NCBI RefSeq assembly: GCF_040183065.1 | Contig: NC_091122.1 | Span: 155,933,955 to 155,997,954, forward strand | DNA: 64,000 bases | Source of the DNA: Periplaneta americana | Taxonomy: Eukaryota > Arthropoda > Insecta > Blattodea > Blattidae | Reading direction: 5' to 3' | Shown: piece after piece, positions 31,561-41,742 of the stretch | Layout: each line of letters starts with the position of its first letter | How positions within the stretch are numbered: the stretch's first letter is position 1 | Notes under the pieces: model-generated | The model's database searches: none | Seen by the model: the letters and a program-made list of their open reading frames with translations, nothing else | Told to the model about the DNA's origin: nothing | Translations under genes and position numbers: made by a program

Positions 31561-32527
31561 GACAACCAGAAAAAACGATCACGAGGAAGGAACCCCGCAT
31601 TTTCCGAAATCAAAGCCACCGCATCTAGCAAATTCAACTGTGTGGGCTTCTCGGTTGTCATTTGGATAAAAAAAAAACTTATTTACAAAATGTCTTCTTT
31701 TTCTTCAGTTAAAATGTTCGATTATCATAATATGAAATGTGTGAGAATAACAAAATTGTGCAAACATCGGAACTGGGGCTGTGGCATGATCCAAGCAAGG
31801 ATTTATGCAATGGGCGGGATTCGAATCGAGAAACGAGAGTGTGGGTAGGATTGCTTCAATAGGCTACATGTTCGATAATATACAAGTTTATGAGGGCGGA
31901 TTACATATGAGATAATAAACAGTGTAAATCTTTCTAAGAAACAACTGAGGAGAAAGGCAATTACTTACTGAGCGATTACACATATACAAGACAGTTCAGG
32001 GACAAGTCGAGTGAAGGAGGGTAGAAAAATAAGTTGACAATAATTGGTAGGGAAAGAAAGTAGCGAACGGAAAGAGAGAAAGAATAGAAGAAAATGGGTC
32101 TAAATAAACGGAGAATTCAAGTAAGAGACAGGAAAACATTTACATGAAAATAAATATGGTAAGTGAAACAAAGAAGGGCAAACAACTACAAGAAAATAAG
32201 ATGAAAACGAGAGAGAGAAAGAAATAGTTGGCTTACTGTTGAAACCTCGTTAACTGCATTTGAGAAAATTGTACAAGCGAGCAAAAGAAAACTTCGTATT
32301 CTTTTTAAATCCCAGCCAACAACTGTCATGCATTTGTTATTTATAAAATTTAGAAACATTTGCACACTCACGAGGTGTTCTCAGAAGACACATTTTGAAA
32401 ATATACATAAATTTCGACATTCCGGAAAAATAATTGGACTTAGATATTTCTGAAATAAGCCGACGAAATTAATGCAGGAATGACTGAAAACAACAGGCAT
32501 AGACCTATAGGAAAAAACTGAATAAAT
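31561..32527. other. Unassigned, purine-rich in part
   Basis: GA-rich low-complexity DNA at about 32030-32220; no recognised gene or repeat. Short minus frames at 32186-32652 are featureless. Confidence 0.4.
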
Positions 32528-32539
32528 AAAGGGCATGAT

Positions 32540-32881
32540 AATCCGTGGCGCCACAGCCCTTGAAGGGCCCAGACCGACCACCCCGCTGCTGACCTCACGT
32601 TCACATGCCGAAGCAGAGGTGGACGATCATTCAGCCAGAATGGAGGTATCATGTGGTTAGCACGATGATCCCCCCAGCCGTTATAGCTGGCTTTCGCAAC
32701 CGGATTTCGCTACCTATCGTAGCGCCCCAAATGCATCATGATGCTGGGTTGGCACCGGTCCTATACACTGACTGAAATTTCATGAGAAAATTTCTTCCCC
32801 CATGAGGACTCGAATCAGCGCGCATTGCGTAACGAGAGTCCTAGGCAGGGTGCCTTAGACCACGACGCCACGGCGCGGGAC
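32540..32881 (-). mobile_element. SINE-D with 12 bp TSD
   Basis: Full-length minus-strand SINE-D from CCGTGGCGCCACAGCCC to GACGCCACGGCGCGGGA, with B-box complement GGACTCGAATCAG. AAAGGGCATGAT lies at 32528-32539 and 32882-32893, a perfect 12 bp target duplication. This establishes SINE-D as a retroposed unit with boundaries at these bases. Confidence 0.93.
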
Positions 32882-32909
32882 AAAGGGCATGATGGAAATG
32901 TGTTACCTC

Positions 32910-32924
32910 AACAACAACAACAAC

Positions 32925-32979
<55 letters not shown>
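32910..32979. repeat. (AAC)n/(AAT)n microsatellite
   Basis: A few AAC units run into about 19 AAT units. Confidence 0.95.
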
Positions 32980-32980
<1 letters not shown>

Positions 32981-33074
32981 ACGACGAGTTACAAGCGTTT
33001 CAAATCTCACCCTTTTTCGTCACAGCTGTTCCGTTGTTATGGTGCCCAATACTAAGAGCAGAAGGGAAATCGAC

Positions 33075-33898
33075 AAAAAAAAAAATAAATAAGGAAATTA
33101 AGAGAAAAAACATAGCAAGAATGAAATTAAGTTAAATTAGGAAAAAGCGAAAGAGGATAACTTGGGAAGAACGAAAAAAGAAGAGACAAAATAAAGGGAT
33201 AAAATGAGGTAGAAAAATGAAAGAAAGAGAAACAAACATGAAGAAAATTAAAGAAAAGAAACGAAGGATAAAAGGAGGGAGAGTTAAGAAACGCAGAAGA
33301 AAAGAAAAATAATAAAATTTTAGGAAAGAAAAAAAAAGAAAAGGAAAAGTTAGATAGGAAAAGAAACGAGAGCAAAAAGGGAATAAATAAGCTTAGGAAA
33401 GAAATGAAAAGGAAATTAAAAAAGGAAATTAAAAAGCAAGATAGAGAAAAATAGCAAAAGAAAAAAGATAAATAAAGAAGCTTAGAAAAAGAAAGAAGAA
33501 AAATAAAGAAGCTTAGAAAAAGAAAGAAGAAAAATAAAGAAGCTTAGAAAAAGAAAGAAGAAAAACAAAGAATCTTAGAAAAAGAAAGAGCAAAAATAAA
33601 GAAGCTAAGAAAAAGAGAGAAGAAAAATAAAACGTTAAAGGTAAGACAGAGTAGGAAAACGAAAGAAAAAGGTAAATTAATTAAAGAAGTAAGATAGAAG
33701 AAGATAGCAAAAGAAAAAAGAAAAATAAAGAAGTTTTGAAAAAAGGAAGAAAAATAAAAGGATAAAGGTAAGATAGAGAAAGAAAACGAAAGAAAGCGAA
33801 AGAAAAAAAGAAAATAAGTAAGCCTAGGAGAGAAAAAAATGAAAAACAAAGGAAAAGGACAAGATGGAAGAAGAAAACGAAAGAAAACAAAAATAATT
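33075..33898. repeat. Polypurine low-complexity tract with 31-mer array
   Basis: Over 800 bp of almost pure A/G on the plus strand. At about 33468-33630 it contains five tandem copies of a 31-mer with core AAGAAGCTTAGAAAAAGAAA. Minus-strand frames here encode Phe/Ser/Leu-rich nonsense. Candidate triplex or H-DNA former; no coding evidence. Confidence 0.88.
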
Positions 33899-34034
33899 AA
33901 CGATGAAAGAGCACACGTGTGGACTTCGGTCCTAGGTTCATAGATATCTATGACGTAGTGCAGAGGGGGCCACTAGAGGGAACCCAAGAGTTGGAACTTA
34001 AAACTGAGACGATTCTTCCGACGCCGGGGTGGAA

Positions 34035-34105
34035 TCCGGTGTGGCTTAGTGGATAAAGCGTCAGCACGTAGAGCTGAAAACCCGGGTTCAAATCCCGGCG
34101 CCGGA
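34035..34105 (+). tRNA. tRNA-like cloverleaf, anticodon GTA, probably SINE head
   Basis: A 71 nt sequence folds perfectly on inspection. Acceptor TCCGGTG/CGCCGGA (7 bp, one G-U), D-stem GCTT/AAGC, anticodon stem TCAGC/GCTGA, T-stem CCGGG/CCCGG with loop TTCAAAT. The anticodon loop is ACGTAGA, giving anticodon GTA (Tyr) at 34068-34070, but position 33 is C instead of the U of elongator tRNAs. There is no intron, whereas eukaryotic Tyr tRNA genes usually have one. GGAGAGAATTTTTCTCC follows, a hairpin with a TTTTT Pol III stop. A tRNA-derived SINE head or pseudogene is more likely than a working tRNA. Confidence 0.55.
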
Positions 34106-34192
34106 GAGAATTTTTCTCCGTTCCATTACTCTTTCATCGTATGATAACGTAGAATATCTGCATGGAAATATCATATGTACTTCGGTACATTA

Positions 34193-34194
<2 letters not shown>

Positions 34195-34254
<60 letters not shown>
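34195..34254. repeat. (TA)n microsatellite
   Basis: About 29 TA units between the tRNA-like block and the second polypurine tract. Confidence 0.96.
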
Positions 34255-34256
<2 letters not shown>

Positions 34257-34261
<5 letters not shown>

Positions 34262-34560
34262 GTTTAGGAAATGAAAGAAGAAGAATAAAAGAAAAGAAGA
34301 TAGAAGAAAAGGAAAGAGAAAAGAAAATAAATAAGCTCAGGAAAGGAAAGAAGAAAAGTAAAAGTACGAAAGGAAGTAAATGGAAAACGAATACGAGAAA
34401 AACAAAGAAATGGGAGGAGAAAATGAAGGGGATAAAAAAATAATGAAGTAAGAAAGGTAAAGAAAAAGGAAAAAGCAAAGAAGTGGGAAAACGAAATGAA
34501 ATAGAAGGAAATAACAGGAGAAAGACAGAAAGATAGTAAAGTGGTAGTATGAAGAGGAGA
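34257..34560. repeat. Second polypurine tract
   Basis: Continuation of A/G-rich sequence with the same GAAAGAAGAAAAG style as 33075-33898. The two were probably one tract, split by the 33.9-34.25 kb block. Confidence 0.8.
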
Positions 34561-34930
34561 AGGTTCGTGTGAAGGCACATCACGGTGGAGTCGAGGGTGT
34601 TGCGCCTATCTACCGACAAGCTGATAGCTGCAATCTGCTGGGTGTCGTTTTCATTACAGCACACTTGTCCATTACACACAGCGGTGCCTCGCAGGTGGAC
34701 GCAGCCAAGCGTGCACCTGAATAAGACTTTACGACGCTCACAAGGAGCAGCTTTAATTACAGCGGAGGGGGGACCACTTCAATTAAACGCGGTGTTAACG
34801 TCTTGCCGGCCTAATGAACAGATACCGGCTATATATGGGAAACAGTCGAAATTAACTCCCGCTCACAAGTTACAGGTTCAAGAAGTTCCCGCATGAAATA
34901 CACAGAGCTTGAGAAACCATTTCCTTCTAC
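34561..34930. other. Low-repeat island, possibly host unique DNA
   Basis: About 370 bp without recognised repeats, moderate GC, containing CTTTAATTACAGCG and CAATTAAACG (homeodomain-type TAAT cores). The 103-codon plus frame at 34585-34896 has no domain. It could be a conserved non-coding element; this is inference from composition only. Confidence 0.3.
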
Positions 34931-34933
34931 ACA

Positions 34934-35300
34934 TCACGATATACAGGGTGATTCAGCAGGAACAGCAAATGTTTTAGGAGGTAGTAGAATGACATGACAT
35001 GACATGAAATTTTAGCCATCAGGTGACAGATCATTCAAATTTCACATTCCCTAAATGAATGATGAATCGGCCACAGTGGTCACGTGAATTGGCCACTAAG
35101 GTCCCCAGACTTTTTTCGTGTATTTTTTTTCTGTGGGGCGGATGAAAGGCCAAATGTACAAAAACAAAGCAAACACAAGGACGAATTGTGTCGCTCGCAT
35201 TACGAAAAATGCTGCTCTCATAAAATTACAAGACGACCTCAGAAGCGCAACACTTATCTACTGCTATCAACAGAGCGGAGAAGTACATTGAACTTTTGAA
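34934..35300 (+). pseudogene. Deleted mariner-like element with DDE tail
   Basis: The left end TATACAGGGTGATTCAGCAG is a TA-flanked terminal motif. After an internal deletion, NWPLRSPDFF and FFFCG.DERPNVQ-type residues appear, then KNAALIKLQDDLRSATLIYC. This is the WPxRSPDLTPLDFFLWG C-terminal part of an IS630/Tc1/mariner-type transposase plus its trailing helices. Frameshifts inside SPDLTPLDFF and loss of the N-terminus make it inactive. It is related to the relic at 25175-25535. Confidence 0.72.
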
Positions 35301-35737
35301 ATGTACTGATATCATGTAAATAAACAAATATAAACATTAAATATGTGTTTTCTTCATACCATTTTAAGGTTTGTTATTCATAACATTTAAACAGCTGTAT
35401 CTCCACCCCAATTAAATACTGGACACATGTTTTTACTCAGAATAGTCCATACTATACTATCTAATCTAAACAGTATTTGCTCCACATGAGGCTCATGTAT
35501 ACCATCATTTTAATTAGTTACAGTTTCTAAAGAAAAAAAAGTATGTTGTTTGCTACTCAACTGTGGACTCGTTTATTTATTTTTACAACTCATTCATAGC
35601 TCACAATTATCAGTCAGCCGTCCATACACATGGCAAGAGCCAAGTTCTTTCTACGTTGTGTTGTGTGTGGCCTATGATTGAGAAAATTGTTTAGTGTAGT
35701 TCATTTACAGATAAAATTCACTTTTAAATCAAACGTA
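35301..35737. other. Unassigned AT-rich sequence
   Basis: No gene or repeat recognised; it may include the 3' remainder of the mariner-like element. Confidence 0.35.
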
Positions 35738-35960
35738 ATGGTCGAGGCGGTATCGTGTCGGATTCGCATTCGGGAGGCCCGGTTCAATCCCGTGGACGGC
35801 CAATCAAAATGTTTCTTTTTCGGGATTTTCCCTTCCCGCAAAGGCGAATGCAGGACTGAAAGTCTCTTTCCATCTAGCTCGAACCTTCTGGCATTGTATA
35901 TATGTGTACGTGTTGTCTTTAAAACATTAACTTCAAGGACATAAAAACATCAAGAATAAT
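35738..35960 (+). mobile_element. SINE-F, tRNA-derived
   Basis: GGTCGAGGCGGTATCGTGTC (A-box region) is followed 30-odd bases on by CCCGGTTCAATCCCGTGG (B-box). The body contains GGGATTTTCCCTTCCCGC and ends in AT-rich sequence near 35960. Single copy in this window, so the 3' boundary is approximate. Confidence 0.7.
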
Positions 35961-35984
35961 ATATAAGAATAAATAATAGGGAAG

Positions 35985-36230
35985 TGGGGATGGGCTTGGC
36001 TTGGTGGAAGCTAGGAATATGGAAATTGAAAAACAGAAGAGGTCCCGTAAAAAGGAAATATGCCCCCTTTGCGGCATGGGAGAAGACGCCTTTCATATAG
36101 TATTAGAATGTCAAGAAACAGACAATACAAGGAAAAAGTGGATAAATAATAAATGTTTGGATATTAATAGATATGTAGCATACCGTATAATAAAATATGT
36201 AGTACAACTAATACAAGCGAGTTAAGAAAT
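35985..36230 (+). pseudogene. LINE C-terminal zinc-knuckle fragment
   Basis: A 74-codon frame (36001-36225) encodes KRSRKKEICPLCGMGEDAFH followed by IVLECQET. The CPLCG-x6-H-x4-C knuckle is typical of the C-terminus of some non-LTR retrotransposon ORF2 proteins, where it helps bind target or template nucleic acid. The reverse transcriptase itself is absent. The frame is intact to its TAA stop and may be a young 3' fragment. Confidence 0.62.
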
Positions 36231-36505
36231 TAGACAAATTTATATAAACACTTCTATTCGGCGATAAATTTAATACATCATTAGTTTTAACTTTCCCTTT
36301 CCATTTCAGCTTCATTATCATATATCATATCATATCATATCATATCATATCATATCATATCATATCATATCATATCATATCATATCATATCATATCATAT
36401 CATATATCATATCATATCATATCATATCATATCATATCATATATCATATCACATCATATCATATCATATATCATATCATATATCTCATATCATATTTTAT
36501 TTTAC

Positions 36506-36742
36506 TAGGTTATTTTATGACGCTTTATCAACAGCTTAGGTTATTTAGCGTCTGAATGAGATGAAGATGATAATGCCGGTGAAATGAGTCCGGGGTCCAG
36601 CACCGAAAGTTACCCAGCATTTGCTCATATTGGGCTGAGGGAAAACCCCGGAAAAAACCTCAACCAGGTAACTTGCCCCGACCGGGAATCGAACCCAGGC
36701 CACCTGGTTTCGCGACCACACATGCTAGCCGTTACTCCACAG
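36506..36742 (-). mobile_element. SINE-A in (CATAT)n, minus strand
   Basis: Full-length, well-preserved copy: 3' module TTTTATGACGCTTTATC, body AACCTCAACCAGGTAACTTG, B-box complement CGGGAATCGAACCCAGG, head complement CCGTTACTCCACAG. The CATAT flanks hide the target duplication. Confidence 0.94.
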
Positions 36743-37448
36743 GATCATATCATATCATACCTCATATATGATATATGATATATTATATCATATATCATAT
36801 TATATCATATATATCATATCATAATATATATATCTCATATCATATCATATCATATCATATCATATCATATCATATCATATCATATCATATCATATCATAT
36901 CATATCATATCATATCATATCATATCATATCATATCATATCATATCATATATCATATCATATAATAAGTTACCATATATCATATATCATATGTCCGAAGA
37001 CAGGTTTGAACTTGATAAGTGATAACAAGAAGGCACCACTTATTAGACAACTAGGCTAGGCGATAATGGGGTAGGGTGACCAGTTCCTTTTCCTCCCATT
37101 GAATACATCGCCGATTAGCTACATATTTCACTAGTTAGACTTCAGATGCATGCAATTGTTCTTCTTCTGACACATCGTCAAGTGATATATGCTGCCTGAT
37201 AATAGATATACATATCTGTAGAACCTCAAACAGAATATCATATCATATCATATCATATCATATCATATCATATCATATCATATCATATCATATCATATAT
37301 CATATCATATCATATATCATATCATATATCATATCATATCATATCATATCATAATATATTATATATATCGTCATATATCATATCATATCATATCATATCA
37401 TATCATATCATATCATATCATATCATATCATATCATATCATATATCAT

Positions 37449-37694
37449 AGTCCACACCTGTGGAGTATCGGTTAGCGCGTCTGACCGCGAAACCATGTGG
37501 TCCGGGTTCGATTCCCGGTCGGGACAATTTTCCTGGTTGAGGTTTTTTTCCGGGGTTTTTCCTCAACCCAATATGAGCAAATGCTGGGTAACTATCGGTA
37601 CTGGACCCCGGACTCATTTCACCGGCATTATCACCTTCATCTCATTCAGAAGTTAAATCAACCAAGATGTTGATAAACATCGTAAAATAACCTC
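37449..37694 (+). mobile_element. SINE-A in (CATAT)n, plus strand
   Basis: Full-length, opposite in orientation to the copy 0.7 kb upstream. Head TGTGGAGTATCGGTTAGCGC, B-box GGGTTCGATTCCCGG, body CCTGGTTGAGG, tail AACATCGTAAAATAACCTC. The 3' module is slightly damaged (CAGAAGTTAAATCAACC). Confidence 0.94.
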
Positions 37695-37820
37695 ATATCA
37701 TATCATATATCATATCATATCATATCATATCATATCATATCATATCATATCATATCATATCATATCATATCATATCATATCATATATCATATCATATCAT
37801 ATATCATAACATATCATCTC

Positions 37821-38600
37821 AAGTTGCATAAATGAGGAAAGTCACGGATAGTTGGTTGGATTAGTTATCAGACCTGCTCTTCAGGACTATGACACGACTT
37901 TATTTCTGTCTTAAAGGAAGACATGGTAAGAATATTTTATGGACCTACCAACGAGTATGGTAAGCACCACGCCACCAAGAATTTAGTGCAGTCAGACACT
38001 CGAACCGCAAAGACCACCGCAAAACCTCAAAGCCTTACAGGGCCCAATATATGAAGACATAGACGGACGAACAAGACAGACGAGAGTACATGCACAGTGC
38101 TGCAATTGTTAGCGTCCAACTGGCAACATAACGACGAATATAAATCAGTTTGCAACACTGCAGACTCGAATAATTCAAGTCGTAAAACTTGACAAATCGG
38201 GACAGCGATTGTACAAGGATTTGTTGTATGTTTACGAGTTTTGAACCCAAGTCAGACTGCTTACATCACCAGATGGTATACGAGCAGAAACCCGAGATTG
38301 CTGCAGTCTGCAAGCGTGACGGGACTGACGTCATGGACCGGCAGACTGTATTGATAGCCTCTAACCCAGATTCGCGACACATTAAGGCTCCGACGCCGTC
38401 ATAAGGCGTTGATGAAACACGTACGGCGCATTGGCCATATAACTTTTCATTACGTCGCTATTATCCTTTGGGCTTTAGACACACTTTACGATACTGTAAA
38501 TTGCTAAGTTCAGTCGTTTCACGTCTGAGGGTGGAGTTGCAGAGATCCATTAAATGTAAAATATGAAATACGTTATTAAAGTTCAACGTTCTATTCATCA
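37821..38600. other. Unassigned sequence
   Basis: No recognised repeat or gene. Frames at 38035-38250 (minus) and 38189-38404 (plus) overlap and lack domains. The composition is ordinary, so host unique DNA is possible. Confidence 0.35.
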
Positions 38601-39837
38601 TTTTCTATCTCCAACCCCCTCCTTCCCTGTTACGTTTCTTCAATAACTTCTTTTATTTTATCTCTTATTTCTGTCACTCTTCTCTTCCTTCTTTTTCTAT
38701 ATTTCTGTTGTTAGCACTTTCTTTCAGACTTCGTCATTTATTCTCTTCTATTTCTTTTCTACCTTCTATTTCGCATGTATTTTTTCTCCAAATATATTGA
38801 CTATTTCCTTATTTGTTTTACCGTTTTCTATATACCTGTTTTAGTGAATAACCAATTCATTTCTTTCCATTGTCCTTTGCTTCCTTTTTATTTTTTCTCT
38901 CTTTCTTTGCTTATTTTTGTTTCTTCCCATTTTCTTCGCTTCCTTTTTGTTCCCTCCAATTTTCATGTCTTCCTTTTTGTTTCTTCCCTCTTCCCATTTT
39001 TTTCTTTGCTTCCTTTTTGTTTCTTCCATATCCCAATTTCTTTGCTTCCTTTTGTTTCCTCCCAGTTTCTTTAAATCTTTGCTTTCATCTTTTTTCTCCT
39101 CATTTTCTTTGCTTTCCTTTTTATTCTTACAATATCTTTTGTGCACTTTTTGTTCCTTTCCATTTTCTTTGCTTCCATCTTGTTTCGTCCCATTTTCTTT
39201 GCTTTCTTTTTGTTTATTTCAATTTTCTTTGCTTTCCTCTTGTTTCTTCCTATTTCTTTGATTCGTTATTACTTCTTTCCATTTTCTTTGCTTCTCTATT
39301 GTTTCTTCCCAATTTCTTTCCTTCCTTCATATATTTTTTTCAATTTTTCTTTGCATTTCCATTTTATTTCGCTTTCTTTTTGTTTATTTCCATTTTCTTC
39401 ACTTTCTTTTTTATTCTTTCCTTTTAACTTTGCTTCCTTCTTGCTTTTACTCTTTTATTTGCTTCTTTGTTTCTTCCATATTTCTTTGATTCTTCTCTTC
39501 TTTACCCTTTGATTTATACACTTTTATCACAGTCTAGTATATACAGTCACGAAGCTTGAGTTTATGAGGGTACTAGGAACAATAGACTGTGCAGGTACTA
39601 TTTCACATTGTCTGTAATGAGGCGACAGTAGCGATCCTAGTGGTTAGCAACTACCTATGAATGCATATTTACTATATATTGAGCTTCGTGACTGTATATA
39701 CTAGACTGTGCTTTTACCGTTCCATCTAATAGTTTCCTTTTGTTTTTATTCGCTTCCTCCTTATCCCTTTTATATTTAATTGCTCCTAGCTTTATTTTTT
39801 AGTTTCCATCAATTTTTGTTTCCTTATTTTATCTATG
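38601..39837. repeat. Polypyrimidine minisatellite
   Basis: C/T-rich DNA with an imperfect period of about 30 built on TTTGCTTCCTTTTTGTTTCT and CCCATTTTC, interrupted by the MITE at 39528-39710. The complementary strand has the same purine flavour as 33075-34560. Overlapping frames (up to 185 codons at 38870-39427) encode Phe/Ser/Leu-rich nonsense in more than one register. Confidence 0.88.
39528..39710. mobile_element. MITE, 183 bp, in polypyrimidine tract
   Basis: Both ends read inward CACAGTCTAGTATATACAGT and continue CACGAAGCT. CTTTTA flanks it at 39521-39526 and 39711-39716, a likely target duplication of 6-7 bp (the next base differs, T versus C). No coding sequence. Confidence 0.88.
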
Positions 39838-40665
39838 TTATGCCTGTTATTATTCGGCTGAGAAGCTTTTGTCATCTAGTGTGCTGTCAAAAATCTTATA
39901 TTACAGTTATATTACCGGTTGTTCTGTATGGTTGGTAAACTTGGACTCTCACTTTGAGAGAGGAACAGAGATTAAGGGTGTTTGAAAATAAGGTTCTTAG
40001 GAAAATATGTGGGGCTAAGAGGGATGAAGTTACAGGAGAATGGAGAAAGTTACACACAACTGCACGCATTGTATTCTTCACCTGACATAATTAGGAACAT
40101 TAAATCCAGACGTTTGAGATGGGCAGGGCATGTAGCACGTTTGGGCAAATCCAGAAATGCATACAGAGTGTTAGTTGGGAGGCCGGAGGGAGAAAGACCT
40201 TTGGGAAGGGCGAGAGATAAATGGAAGGATAATACAAAAATAGATTTGAGGGAGGTGGGATATGATTGTAGAGACCGGATTAATATTGTTCAGGATAGGG
40301 ACTGATGGCGGGCTCCTGTGAGGACGGCAATGAACCTCCGGGTTCCTTAACCCGTAATTGGTGAGGTGGTGACTGTGAGTACCCCAGTCATTGTAAGGGG
40401 GATGTGCGGAGGGTTCCTGTTCAATTCATATAAATATATTTTTTTGCTTATTATGCTGCCTGTTTCCCTAATTTTGAAGAAAACCTAGTTAAAACAAATG
40501 AAGGTACTTTATTATATAAATTAAAAATTCAGTTTGATTATCTGAGTGCTACGATACAAGTTTCTAAGTTGGGGTAAGTGGAATCCCCACCTCACCAGTG
40601 ACTAGAAAAATACCTCACCACTTATGGGTTAAAAGTCATAAGTACCTAAGTAAGTATTTTATCGA
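39838..40665 (+). pseudogene. LINE-Z split by piggyBac-like MITE
   Basis: LINE-Z covers 39838-40350 and 40629-40665. A frame at 39982-40305 keeps SPDIIRNIKSRRLRWAGHVA and NAYRVLVGRPEGERPLGRAR. LINE-Z normally runs CGGGTTCCTTAAAAGCC and then TAAG repeats; here TTAA is duplicated around a 278 bp insertion. The remaining tail reads CCTAAGTAAGTA. Confidence 0.9.
40351..40628. mobile_element. piggyBac-like MITE in LINE-Z
   Basis: Termini CCCGTAATTGGTGAGG and, inward from the right, CCCATAAGTGGTGAGG, with TTAA at 40347-40350 and 40629-40632. TTAA duplication plus CCC...GGG termini is the piggyBac hallmark. At 278 bp it cannot encode a transposase and would depend on one elsewhere. Confidence 0.88.
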
Positions 40666-41514
40666 GTGTTCATTTCTTAAAATTTTATTTATTTCTATAA
40701 TATTTTTCTGCTTCCTTTCATTCTTCCTCTATTCATTTTAGTTTTTTTGTTTTATTTCAAATATTTTAGCTCCTTCTGCACCCTTCATCTTTCTTCCATT
40801 CGTTTCGTTGTCAGTCAGATGCCGTCACCCCTCTATTATCGCCACATCATCATGAATTATTATTGTTAATAGTTAGTGCATTGTGAAAGACTGCTCAAAA
40901 GAACTACGATTCAATTTGTTTATTATTTGATTCCTGCCTCAATTTTAATATTTCGAATCGAAGCTAGAATATGTTGAAAACTGTCAGGACGCTACTAACC
41001 TTGTATCCTACCAGGTAATATATTTACGAAAAGGTAACACAGTAATTAACACATTTGTAACTAAATCGGTTTTGTTGGCAGTAGAAATAACAACAAAGCA
41101 GGAATAACGTGGCATATGTTTATGTTTGCGCAGAGGTTAGCGGTCTATTCCACAGCCTGGTTGGGAGAGATCACGTGAAGCGAAGATTTAGTTGGCCAGG
41201 TAAGAAAACACAGACAAGGTACAGATGGAGAGAAAAAAAAAAAAAAAAAAGAAGAAGCAAAGAAGAAAAACTCGTTGCTTTGCCAGAGGGCGCCGGCCGC
41301 AGAAGTTTGGCGGGAAGAGTGCGCGGGGAGGGGAATGGGGCTGGAGTTCATGGACACTCGCTCCTCGACCCGGGATCGGATTGACTTGGCTTACGTACAA
41401 TCTGCTCGACGGCGTGCTGGCCTTCACTCCGATCCGCGTACAGGACACTCTCCGCGCAATGCAACACCTTCAACGATGGTGGTGATCCCTCCAATAATGG
41501 TCTGTTTTTCTTTT
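40666..41514. other. Pyrimidine-rich DNA, then CpG-rich island
   Basis: 40666-40800 continues the polypyrimidine style. 41230-41270 is an A-rich run. 41270-41480 is GC- and CpG-rich, with overlapping open frames (41109-41384, 41225-41485, 41275-41541) but no recognisable domain. The island is not a repeat I know and may be host promoter or exon sequence. Confidence 0.4.
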
Positions 41515-41742
41515 ACTTGGTTATTTAACGACGCTGTATAAACTACGAGGTTATTTAGCGTCGATGGAATTGGTGATAGCTAAATGAAATTTGGCGAGAT
41601 AAGGCCGAGAATTCGCCATAGATTACCTGACATTTGTCTTACAGTTGAGGAAAACCTCGGAAAAACCCAAGCAGGTAATCAGCCCAAGCGGGAATCGAAG
41701 CCGCGCCCGAGTGCAACTCCGAATCGACAGACAAGCGCCTTA

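Larger units (their letters stand above)
36308..37820. repeat. (CATAT)n pentanucleotide satellite with two SINE-As
   Basis: CATAT/ATATC units fill about 36308-36497, 36745-36975, 37237-37450 and 37697-37820. They are broken by SINE-A on the minus strand (36506-36742), a unique spacer (about 36990-37236) and SINE-A on the plus strand (37449-37694). Occasional ATATATC variants occur throughout. Confidence 0.93.

Noticed and set aside
34035..34105. Functional Tyr tRNA gene
   Set aside because: C33 in the anticodon loop and absence of the usual intron make a SINE head or pseudogene more likely; kept as a finding, not as a confident gene.
33127..34679. Phe/Leu-rich minus-strand frames
   Set aside because: They are the complement of polypurine low-complexity DNA, with no start context or domain.
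36308..37820. CRISPR-like array (regular repeats with unique spacers)
   Set aside because: Units are 5 bp CATAT, directly tandem, and the interruptions are SINEs in a eukaryotic context.
38775..39512. Phe/Ser-rich frames of 99-185 codons as membrane proteins
   Set aside because: They overlap in several registers within a pyrimidine minisatellite.
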